Shown here in pieces: positions 45,798-53,121 of a stretch of 64,000 nucleotides of DNA. Below the pieces are notes generated by a model. That model had not been told where the DNA came from, made no database searches, and saw nothing but the letters and a program-made list of their open reading frames with translations. Within the stretch, counting starts at the first letter, position 1. Each line of letters opens with the position of its first letter. The translations under genes and the position numbers were made by a program. Source of the stretch: Bacillota bacterium (lineage in GTDB: Bacteria > Bacillota_A > Clostridia > Lachnospirales > Lachnospiraceae); NCBI GenBank assembly GCA_023443625.1, contig JAEZTQ010000068.1, positions 1 to 64,000 on the forward strand, given 5' to 3'.

Positions 45798-45837
45798 TAA
45801 TTTATGCCATAGGATATGTATCCTATGGCATAAATTA
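45798..45837. terminator. Bidirectional terminator, 18-bp perfect stem
   Basis: TAATTTATGCCATAGGAT (45798-45815) and ATCCTATGGCATAAATTA (45820-45837) with a 4-nt loop, between the frameshifted isomerase gene and the converging kdgK. Confidence 0.8.
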
Positions 45838-45918
45838 GTTTGGGCGAGCAGATTGACATCCTAATCCTTATGTCAAATGCTCAGAATGGGTATATTCAGT
45901 TTTAACTTGTAAGCAGTA

Positions 45919-46944
45919 TTATCTTTGTACACGACCGGAAGCATCGCCACCAGCAAGTTTTAGGACTTCATCAACACTGACTTGATTAAAATCTCCTTCA
46001 ATGCTGTGTTTTAGGCAACTTGCAGCTACAGCAAAATCAATTGCTTTTTGTGGTTCAAAACCATTAAGGCAGGAATAAATTAGTCCAGCACCAAAGGAAT
46101 CTCCTCCACCTACTCGGTCAACGATATGCATAGTATATTTTTTGCTGAAATAAAATTCAGAACCATCATAAAGCATTGCAGCCCAGTTATTATCATTAGC
46201 GGATAAGGATTCTCTTAAGGTAATTGCAACCTTGCTAAAACCAAATTGATTAACTAATTCCTTAGCCACTTCTTTATATCCCTCATGGTTTACTTTACCA
46301 CTGGTTACATCAGTGTCAGAGGCTTTGATACCAAATACATCACTGGCATCCTCTTCATTTGCGATACATACATCTACATATTTGGATAACTCACTCATAA
46401 CCTTACGAGCTTTATCTTTGGACCATAATTTATTACGGTAATTCAAATCACAACTAATAGTGATACCCTTTTCTTTTGCTATTTTACAAGCTTCCAAGCA
46501 GATTGCTGCCACATTATCACCCAGGGCAGGGGTAATTCCTGTAAAATGGAACCAATCTATATCAGTAAAAATAGTACTCCAATCGAAATCTTTCGTAGTA
46601 GCGGAGGCTATAGAAGAACCAGCACGGTCATAGATAACTTTCGATGGTCTTTGGCTGGCACCCTTCTCTAGAAAATAGATTCCTACACGGTCGCCGCCCC
46701 TTGCTATATTATTAGTATTAACACCATAACGGCGTAAGGAGTTTACTGCAGCCTGACCAATCTCATGTTTTGGTAATTTGGTAACAAATCCTGCATCAAG
46801 GCCAAAATTCGCTAAAGATACCGCAACATTAGCTTCTCCTCCACCAAAGGTTGCACCATATTGTTCTGCTTGAACAAAACGGTAATAGCCTTCTGGTGCA
46901 AGTCTTAACATAATTTCACCAAATGTAATAATTCTTTTAGACAT
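45919..46944 (-). CDS. kdgK: 2-keto-3-deoxygluconate (KDG) kinase
   Basis: 341-aa PfkB-family kinase phosphorylating KDG to KDPG with ATP. N-terminal RIITFGEIMLRLAPEGYYRF and GGGEANVAVSLANFGLDAGFVTKLP bind substrate; HIVDRVGGGDSFGAGLIYS is the PfkB signature with the catalytic Asp. The C-terminus is normal length. It starts 21 bp after the KDPG aldolase stop in the same operon, the classical kdgA-kdgK pairing, and completes the uronate route of the window. Confidence 0.92.
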   Translation of the reverse strand: MSKRIITFGEIMLRLAPEGYYRFVQAEQYGATFGGGEANVAVSLANFGLDAGFVTKLPKHEIGQAAVNSLRRYGVNTNNIARGGDRVGIYFLEKGASQRPSKVIYDRAGSSIASATTKDFDWSTIFTDIDWFHFTGITPALGDNVAAICLEACKIAKEKGITISCDLNYRNKLWSKDKARKVMSELSKYVDVCIANEEDASDVFGIKASDTDVTSGKVNHEGYKEVAKELVNQFGFSKVAITLRESLSANDNNWAAMLYDGSEFYFSKKYTMHIVDRVGGGDSFGAGLIYSCLNGFEPQKAIDFAVAASCLKHSIEGDFNQVSVDEVLKLAGGDASGRVQR

Positions 46945-46965
46945 AGTTTTTCCCTCCCAGAATAA

Positions 46966-47928
46966 TTATTTTTGAATTAAATGCAATGCAAAGCCACCAA
47001 ATTCACCTTTGAGATAGACAGCCTTTAATTTATTCTTATCATCATACTTAGCAGTATCTATATCAATCTCAAAACCACGCATCTCTAAGTGGAAGATTGC
47101 ACGATGGATATAATTTGTTTTGATAGCAATGTGACCATTGGCTCCAAGGTAAGGAGTTTTCATAATCTCTAAAATAGAGCCGTTAAAGATAGAGCTATTA
47201 CCGGATTTCTTCTTAAAGCCCAACATCTTCTCAAGTACAGAAGCTAAGGATTCGGCTTCATTTTCCTCCTGTGCATTGATGCCAATATGTGCCAAATCGA
47301 AACCAAGCATGGTTGAAACCGCTTCCCTGGTTAGATCCGTAATGCCTTCAAAGTCACCATCTTTAATCATGTCATTATTTACCATCCAGCTTCCGCCGCA
47401 AGCTACAATTTTATCGAAATCAAGGTATGTAGTAAGATTTTTGGCAGTAATTCCGCCAGTGGGCATAAATTTCATCTTAGTATAGGGTGCAGCCATAGCT
47501 TTTATCATATTAAGTCCACCACTGGCTTCCGCAGGGAAGAACTTAACAACTTCTAGGCCACATTCAATTGCTTGTTCAATATCGCTGGGATTGGTACATC
47601 CAGGAACAATAGGAATGCCTTTCTCTACACAATACTTGACAACCTTTGGATTGAGTCCTGGACTTACAATAAATTTGGCACCAGCCATAAGGGCTCTGTC
47701 TACCTGTTCGGTGGTAAGTACGGTACCTGCACCCACTAACATATGGGGGTATGTCTTGGCTATAATCCTTATGGATTCCTCCGCTGCCTCTGTTCGAAAG
47801 GTAATCTCAGCACAGGGAAGACCTCCGTCACATAATGCTTTAGCAAGAGGCGCAGCATCCTCCGTATTATTCAGTGCGATTACAGGAACAATACCTAATT
47901 TAGAGATTTTCTCAATTATTTCCTTCAT
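46966..47928 (-). CDS. kdgA: KDPG/KHG aldolase with C-terminal VOC-like domain
   Basis: Class I aldolase splitting KDPG to pyruvate and glyceraldehyde-3-phosphate. Residues 1-210: Glu41 in CAEITFRTEAAEES, AGAGTVLT-like VGAGTVLTTEQ, VPGCTNPSD, the Schiff-base Lys129 in VVKFFPAEASGG, and FMPTGGI. Ordinary Eda is about 210 aa; here about 110 more residues follow, starting DLAHIGINAQEENEAESLA and ending GGFALHLIQK, with the look of a single glyoxalase/VOC module. Start ATG 47928 is behind AAGGAGG; the frame extends upstream without a site. First gene of kdgA-kdgK. Confidence 0.88.
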   Translation of the reverse strand: MKEIIEKISKLGIVPVIALNNTEDAAPLAKALCDGGLPCAEITFRTEAAEESIRIIAKTYPHMLVGAGTVLTTEQVDRALMAGAKFIVSPGLNPKVVKYCVEKGIPIVPGCTNPSDIEQAIECGLEVVKFFPAEASGGLNMIKAMAAPYTKMKFMPTGGITAKNLTTYLDFDKIVACGGSWMVNNDMIKDGDFEGITDLTREAVSTMLGFDLAHIGINAQEENEAESLASVLEKMLGFKKKSGNSSIFNGSILEIMKTPYLGANGHIAIKTNYIHRAIFHLEMRGFEIDIDTAKYDDKNKLKAVYLKGEFGGFALHLIQK

Positions 47929-47957
47929 GGTGTCCTCCTTAATAAGGTTCCACATTG

Positions 47958-47972
47958 TGAAACTCTGTTTCA
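47958..47972. promoter_or_regulatory. KdgR-like operator
   Basis: TGAAACTCTGTTTCA: perfect 6-bp arms TGAAAC/GTTTCA around TCT. This matches the known KdgR (IclR family) box core. It lies about 10-25 bp downstream of the predicted kdgA transcription start, where a bound protein would block elongation. An IclR-family gene sits at 48823. Confidence 0.7.
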
Positions 47973-47987
47973 TAATAAGATACTATT

Positions 47988-48016
47988 AGTATAAAATCAA
48001 TATAGCTAGATGTCAA
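47988..48016 (-). promoter_or_regulatory. SigA promoter of kdgA-kdgK
   Basis: Read on the minus strand: TTGACA (48016-48011), 17-bp spacer, TATACT (47993-47988). Near-consensus, 60 bp before the kdgA start. Confidence 0.85.
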
Positions 48017-48066
48017 GATAATTTCGGAAGTATTTAGAAAATTCCTTAGAAGTATATAAAAAAGTT

Positions 48067-48118
48067 AGTTTGAAAAGATAAGGAGCTTTAATAGTTTGAA
48101 AAGATATGGAGCATTAAT
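48067..48118. repeat. 26-bp tandem duplication
   Basis: Two adjacent 26-bp units (48067-48092 and 48093-48118), both starting AGTTTGAAAAGATA, differ at two positions. They lie between the kdgA promoter and the promoter of the 48281 gene. Confidence 0.85.
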
Positions 48119-48123
48119 ATAAC

Positions 48124-48152
48124 TTGAAATCTATATTGTAGTTTGTTATTAT
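48124..48152 (+). promoter_or_regulatory. SigA promoter of the 48281 gene
   Basis: TTGAAA (48124-48129), 17-bp spacer, TATTAT (48147-48152). The predicted leader of about 120 nt contains two hairpins. Confidence 0.65.
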
Positions 48153-48176
48153 TTAGGAAAATAGATAAGTTACGTA

Positions 48177-48243
48177 GTGTGAATTATTGAAAAGCATAAT
48201 TCACACCTAGAAGTTTGTGCCTGGGTAATCCTCAGCACAAACT
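48177..48243 (+). promoter_or_regulatory. Two consecutive hairpins in a 5' leader
   Basis: Stem 1: GTGTGAATTAT (48177-48187) with ATAATTCACAC (48196-48206), 8-nt loop. Stem 2: AGTTTGTGC (48212-48220) with GCACAAACT (48235-48243). Neither has a T-run. Together they fill much of the leader of the 48281 gene. No known riboswitch core recognised. Confidence 0.55.
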
Positions 48244-48280
48244 AACTCAAAGGGAAGGAATGTACTGTTAGGGTGAATGA

Positions 48281-48787
48281 ATGAAAATAGATTCTAAAAA
48301 GATATTCATAGCTAGCATTGTAATAATTTTCTTGTTTCTAGCGGGGTTAAAGACAATCCCTATAATATGGGGACATATCTATACAGGGGATCACATTCGA
48401 ATTCATTTGGATTTGAAATATCAGGGAGTTGACATGCCTTTAGAGGATTTAGAGATTACTCTAATCAATAAGGAGGATAAGGTTAGCAGCAATTCTGGAA
48501 CTTACAGTACCAGGGGTAAGGCATATGGGGAATATGATTTTAGAATCCTTATTCCTAAAGGATATTTGCCAGGCTATGAGAAGGATTTAACCCTAGTGCT
48601 TAATTATATGAATGCAAATGATTGGTATATTTCGGACAGTTATTGTAGCATTAATTTAGAGAATGAGGATGGAATGATTTTAGGTGATTATTCCGTTAAG
48701 ATAGAGTATAATGATGGTGCAAAAGCAAATTATGAAGATAGAGTAGAAGCTATCAATGAGGTCGTAAGTATCCATTGGGGCGTATAG
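48281..48787 (+). CDS. Unknown membrane-anchored protein
   Basis: 168 aa with one N-terminal membrane segment (IFIASIVIIFLFLAGL, about 8-24) and an exported, beta-rich remainder containing HIRIHLDLKYQGVDMPLEDLEI (core HLDLKYQGVDMPLEDL). Family not recognised. The start ATG 48281 has only a weak site. It precedes the IclR-type regulator by 35 bp and could be co-transcribed with it. Confidence 0.6.
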   Translation: MKIDSKKIFIASIVIIFLFLAGLKTIPIIWGHIYTGDHIRIHLDLKYQGVDMPLEDLEITLINKEDKVSSNSGTYSTRGKAYGEYDFRILIPKGYLPGYEKDLTLVLNYMNANDWYISDSYCSINLENEDGMILGDYSVKIEYNDGAKANYEDRVEAINEVVSIHWGV

Positions 48788-48822
48788 AAGGAAATATATG
48801 GGGTACAGGAAGGTAATGGATA

Positions 48823-49611
48823 ATGTCAATAGAAGAGAATAATGGAACGAAGAGCAATCCAATACAGTCTGCCCAGCGTATTTTTGATGTATTGGAAACC
48901 TTGGCACTGATGGGCCCTATGGGATTAATGGAATTAAGTGAGCGACTTAGTTTACATAAGAGTACAGTTCACAGATTGCTTTTATCCTTAATCTATATGG
49001 GCTATGCCACTCAGGAAGAGAGTGGTAAGTACAAGCTTACCTTTAAGATTGTGGAATTATCGGAGAAAATCTTGTCAAAGGTGGATATTGCTTCCCTAGT
49101 GCATCCGTTACTTGCTGGACTAGCCAATAGTTGTAGAGAAACGGTGCATTTTGTCCAAAGAAGGGGAATGGAAGTTTTTTACTTAGATAAGATAGCTCCT
49201 TTGTATCCCCAAGAGAGTGCCATACGAATGGCTTCCCAAGTGGGCTTGGCCAGACCTCTTTATTGCTCCGCTGTGGGAAAGGCAATTCTGGCTGAATTAG
49301 GGGAAGCAGAGGTTAAATATATTTGGAGCAATAGCTTAATTGAGAAAAAAACGGAGCATACCATTACTTCTTATGTTGAGCTACAGAAAGAATTAAATCA
49401 AATTCGTCAGTTAGGATATGCTCTGGATAATGAGGAGAATGAGATTGGTGTAAGGTGTATCGCAGCTTGTGTTCATAACCCTAAAGGTGAGGCAAATAAC
49501 GCCTTTAGTATTTCAGCCCCGGCTGGTAGAATGACGGATGAGAGGATATTGGAGTTAGCAAAAGACGTTCTAAAAACAAAGATAGAGATCCAAAAGGTTC
49601 TGGGACATTAA
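48823..49611 (+). CDS. kdgR: IclR-family regulator, KdgR-like
   Basis: 262-aa regulator. N-terminal winged helix: AQRIFDVLETLALMGPMGLM, then the recognition region LSLHKSTVHRLLLSLIYMGYA. The C-terminal IclR ligand domain contains ARPLYCSAVGKAILAEL, GYALDNEENEIGVRCIAACV and AFSISAPAGRMT, the last typical of KdgR and relatives that sense KDG or KDPG. The palindrome before kdgA fits its expected operator. The start is ATG 48823. Its 3' end includes the arm of its own terminator. Confidence 0.85.
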   Translation: MSIEENNGTKSNPIQSAQRIFDVLETLALMGPMGLMELSERLSLHKSTVHRLLLSLIYMGYATQEESGKYKLTFKIVELSEKILSKVDIASLVHPLLAGLANSCRETVHFVQRRGMEVFYLDKIAPLYPQESAIRMASQVGLARPLYCSAVGKAILAELGEAEVKYIWSNSLIEKKTEHTITSYVELQKELNQIRQLGYALDNEENEIGVRCIAACVHNPKGEANNAFSISAPAGRMTDERILELAKDVLKTKIEIQKVLGH

Positions 49612-49628
49612 CTGTGCCAGAACCTTTT
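49592..49628 (+). terminator. Rho-independent terminator of kdgR
   Basis: AAAAGGTTCTGG (49592-49603) and CCAGAACCTTTT (49617-49628), 13-nt loop, T residues after. The left arm is inside the last codons of the IclR gene. The following 270 bp to 49902 are AT-rich with no other feature I can support. Confidence 0.85.
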
Positions 49629-49902
49629 TATCGTGATAGGAACGTAAATATTTACCGATACAAGGAACTAGCTATCAAGCTTTAATCATTAGTCTTTATT
49701 TGTTTTAATTGTGAAAAATTCTAAAATAAAAGCACATTTTACTGCAAAAACAAACTATAATTACCAAGTTAAATTATATATAATCAAATCAGTTAAACAA
49801 AATATATAATTTAAAATGATTTATGAGGTAATAGTTATAAACAATTAACAATTATGCTTTAATGAAAACCTCTAAATAATAAAAATAAAAAGGAGAAGAG
49901 AT

Positions 49903-51264
49903 ATGAAAAAAAAGATGAGTTTATTACTTTTGTTGGTGATGGTTGTTTCTAGTATCCTTTCCGGATGTGGACAATCAGAAACACAGAAAAAAGAGGGAGA
50001 GCCGACGAGTAAGACTGAAAATGGAGGCAAAGAAACAGAGACTGATGAAAAGGTTAAGATAACTTTTCAGACATGGAATCCTAGTGAAGGAGATGCAATA
50101 GACGAAATTATTGCAGCCTTTGAGGAAAAATATCCAAATATTGAGGTTGAATTTGTGTATATGCCATATACAGATCATGTACAAGATTTAAAGATTGATA
50201 TGGCCAGTGGAGCAGGAGCTGATGTATATGGTATGCAGACGGGTGCACAATATTTAGAGTTTCGTGATTATCAAGTTGATTTGACAGCCTTTGCAGATAA
50301 ATCATGGGGAGATAATTGGCAAGGTAAATATATTGACTTCTGTATGGACTTATTGAATGAAGAAGATCGTTTTTATGGTTTTCCCTTAGGACTTACTTAT
50401 GCAGGTTTTGCATGGGCAGATGTAAATTATCTAAATAAATATAATTTAAAGGTACCTACATCCTTAAGTGAATTAAAAGAAGCAGCTACTGTCTTGCGTA
50501 AAAATAACGAGTTTCCAATGGCTATCGGAGCAAAAGATGATTGGATTAACATTGATGTATGGATGAGTATTGCAAATGATATTAATTCAGGTAAATTGTA
50601 TTCTGCCATTGAAGGTGAAACAGAATTTACTGATGCAGATTTAGTAAAATCATTTGAAATCTGGCAATCTTTATTTAAAGATGGAGTGTTTCAAGATGGA
50701 GCATTGGGCGTTAGTATGTATACCGATGTAACAGACCTGTTTGAAAAAGAAGGCAGTGTCCCAATGTATATGAATGGATCTTGGGCTGCTGGTTTCTATA
50801 TGGCAACGGATGAACAGGTACATGAAGTTATGAACAGCGAAGGCGCAGATCATGATGTATTCTTAATTGACTGGAATGACGATGGGAAGGTTTCCCCGAT
50901 TACAGCATCTGTTGATGTTGTATTGTGTATGAATTCAAATACAGAACATCAAGAAGAAGCCTGGACATTTATTAACTATATGCTTCATGAGGGACAAGAC
51001 GTTCTAATTAATAAATATTTACAGTACAGTCCTTCCAGAACTGATTTAGAATTAAATGTTGAAGGATTAAGCGAAGATGGAAATAAGTCTTTATCCTATA
51101 TTGTAGATCAGTCAAGAGCAAATATTGCAGGATATAGAGAAATGACTTATCCAGAATTGAAACAAACCATTAGTGACGTTCTGAAAGAATTGGCTTTAGA
51201 TACATGTACACCAGAAGAAGCAGGGCAGAAAGTAGAAAAAGCATCAAAAGCACAAGCAAGATAA
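49903..51264 (+). CDS. Sugar-type ABC transporter substrate-binding lipoprotein
   Basis: 453-aa family-1 solute-binding protein: lipoprotein signal LLLLLVMVVSSILSGC, a Lys/Glu/Thr-rich linker to about residue 50, then VKITFQTWNPSEGDAIDEII. MASGAGADVYGMQTGAQY, VPMYMNGSWAAGFY and QEEAWTFINYMLHEGQD are family-like. It heads a locus with two permeases, a two-component system, an ADP-ribosylglycohydrolase-family enzyme and a sugar isomerase. The ligand may therefore be a glycoside or ribosylated compound, which is inference. AAGGAG precedes ATG 49903. Confidence 0.9.
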   Translation: MKKKMSLLLLLVMVVSSILSGCGQSETQKKEGEPTSKTENGGKETETDEKVKITFQTWNPSEGDAIDEIIAAFEEKYPNIEVEFVYMPYTDHVQDLKIDMASGAGADVYGMQTGAQYLEFRDYQVDLTAFADKSWGDNWQGKYIDFCMDLLNEEDRFYGFPLGLTYAGFAWADVNYLNKYNLKVPTSLSELKEAATVLRKNNEFPMAIGAKDDWINIDVWMSIANDINSGKLYSAIEGETEFTDADLVKSFEIWQSLFKDGVFQDGALGVSMYTDVTDLFEKEGSVPMYMNGSWAAGFYMATDEQVHEVMNSEGADHDVFLIDWNDDGKVSPITASVDVVLCMNSNTEHQEEAWTFINYMLHEGQDVLINKYLQYSPSRTDLELNVEGLSEDGNKSLSYIVDQSRANIAGYREMTYPELKQTISDVLKELALDTCTPEEAGQKVEKASKAQAR

Positions 51265-51321
51265 TCATAACAAATAATGTACACTATTCTTTATGATTTG
51301 ACAGATTTACATGCTCAACTT

Positions 51322-51364
51322 AAGAGAGATGTATATAAATTACAATATTTTTTACATCTCTCTT
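51322..51364 (+). terminator. Terminator/attenuator after the binding-protein gene
   Basis: AAGAGAGATGTA (51322-51333) and TACATCTCTCTT (51353-51364): perfect 12-bp stem, 19-nt loop, T-run after. It separates the binding-protein gene from its permeases. Confidence 0.8.
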
Positions 51365-51442
51365 TTTGTCTTACTATTTAGTTTGTAGAAGTATATATAC
51401 AATATGTATATATGATTATGAAAATAGGGGAAGGAGTTACTT

Positions 51443-52327
51443 GTGAAAAAGAAGGAACTAACAAATTATTTATTTATTCTTCCAATATTTATCCTGTTTT
51501 CAATATTTATTGTCTATCCTATTTTTTATAATATATCCTTAAGTTTCTATAATTGGAATGGTATTAGTATTGAAAAAGAATTTATTGGGATAAATAACTA
51601 TAAAACAATCTTATCTGACCCAGTACTATTTAAGATCTTGAAAAATTTTATTATATTTGCATTGAGTACCATTGTGATACAGGCCTTATTTGGAATGTTA
51701 TTTGCATCTTTCTTCATTAATAAAATAAAAATGTCAGAGTTTTATCGTATCTTGTTTTATCTGCCCGTAGTAGTTACACCATCTATAGTGGGACAGGTTT
51801 TCTCAAAGTTTTTTGAGACAAACAGAGGGTATCTTAATACATTACTACGCTCATTGAATTTAGATTTCTTATGTAATCAATGGCTAGCAAGTCCAAAGAC
51901 CGCACTAGGTTGTATCATATTTATTAATATATGGCAGTGGACAGGATACAGTATGCTACTCTATTATGCAGATATGTTAAATATTTCAACTGATATGTAT
52001 GAAGCTGCTAGAATAGATGGTGCTAATAAGGTGAAGCAATTTACCAAAATCACATTTCCACTATTAAGAGGAACACATTATACATTGTTCATCTTAGGTA
52101 TGTTAGGATCCTTAAAATGTTATGATTTAGTGTATATCTTAACAGATGGTGGGCCTAGCTATGCAACTGAAACTTTCTCCACATACATTCAAAGATTATC
52201 ATTTGAAATGAATAAGCAAGGACAGGCTTCGACGACTATTATTATTATGTTTACAATAGCCATGCTTATTACGATTTTACAACTGAAACTGTACTATAGT
52301 AAGGATAAGGAGGCAGTGAGCAAATGA
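51443..52327 (+). CDS. ABC transporter permease, MalF-like
   Basis: 294-aa CUT1 permease, six predicted helices, first YLFILPIFILFSIFIVYPIF. The EAA loop MYEAARIDGANKVKQFTKIT is intact; GGPSYATETFSTYIQRLSF is typical. Start is GTG 51443, chosen for the GGAAGGAG site just upstream. It overlaps the next permease by 4 bp. Confidence 0.9.
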   Translation: MKKKELTNYLFILPIFILFSIFIVYPIFYNISLSFYNWNGISIEKEFIGINNYKTILSDPVLFKILKNFIIFALSTIVIQALFGMLFASFFINKIKMSEFYRILFYLPVVVTPSIVGQVFSKFFETNRGYLNTLLRSLNLDFLCNQWLASPKTALGCIIFINIWQWTGYSMLLYYADMLNISTDMYEAARIDGANKVKQFTKITFPLLRGTHYTLFILGMLGSLKCYDLVYILTDGGPSYATETFSTYIQRLSFEMNKQGQASTTIIIMFTIAMLITILQLKLYYSKDKEAVSK

Positions 52328-53118
52328 AGAACTCAGTAGCATACAGAATTATTACATCCGTTATTTGTATATCAGCGACGATATTGTTTATATTTCCAGT
52401 TGTTATCATGATTTATCGGTCGTTTCAGGTAAACGGATTGAATAACTACGTGAGAGTATTTAATAAATATAATCTTCTGCCTAATTTTAGAACTAGTATT
52501 ATTGTTGTACTAGGAACCCTTATAATTGTGGCTTTCGTTGTATCTACGGCAGCATTTGCTTTTTCCAAACTGGAGTTTCCATTTAAAAAATTATTATATT
52601 ATATCTTACTAATGGGTATGATGATTCCAGTGTCAGCACTTATTTTCCCATTATTTCAAGTCATAAAGAAGTTGGGATTGCAGAATTCCCCGGTTTCACT
52701 TATATTTGCATATGTAACAACAAGTTCATGTTTCAATTTAATGATACTAAAAAATTATTTTGATGCGCTTCCTAGTGAATTAATGCAGGCTGCACATATT
52801 GACGGAGCAAATAAGTGGAAAATATACAAGGATGTAATGCTTCCCATAGCAAAACCGGGTGTATCCGTTGTCTTAATACAAACATTCTTAACTTCTTGGA
52901 ATGAATTACAGATGGCTAGAATTTTTATTAGTAATACGAATGTTCAACCAATTTCAGTTATTCCAATCCGATTTGCACAAACGATTTCCAGTCGAGGTTT
53001 TACGCAAGAAGTTATGTATGCTGCATTGGTTATATGTTTACTTCCAATCGCTATATTTTACATATTTGCATCTAGGTACTTGATTGAAGGATTGACATCA
53101 GGAGCAGTAAAGGGGTAA
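52324..53118 (+). CDS. ABC transporter permease, MalG-like
   Basis: 264-aa partner permease with six predicted helices. Coupling loop LMQAAHIDGANKWKIYKDVM deviates slightly (QAA instead of EAA). C-terminus YLIEGLTSGAVKG is the family ending. ATGA overlap with the previous gene; the sensor kinase starts 3 bp after its stop. Confidence 0.9.
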   Translation: MKNSVAYRIITSVICISATILFIFPVVIMIYRSFQVNGLNNYVRVFNKYNLLPNFRTSIIVVLGTLIIVAFVVSTAAFAFSKLEFPFKKLLYYILLMGMMIPVSALIFPLFQVIKKLGLQNSPVSLIFAYVTTSSCFNLMILKNYFDALPSELMQAAHIDGANKWKIYKDVMLPIAKPGVSVVLIQTFLTSWNELQMARIFISNTNVQPISVIPIRFAQTISSRGFTQEVMYAALVICLLPIAIFYIFASRYLIEGLTSGAVKG

Positions 53119-53121
53119 GTT

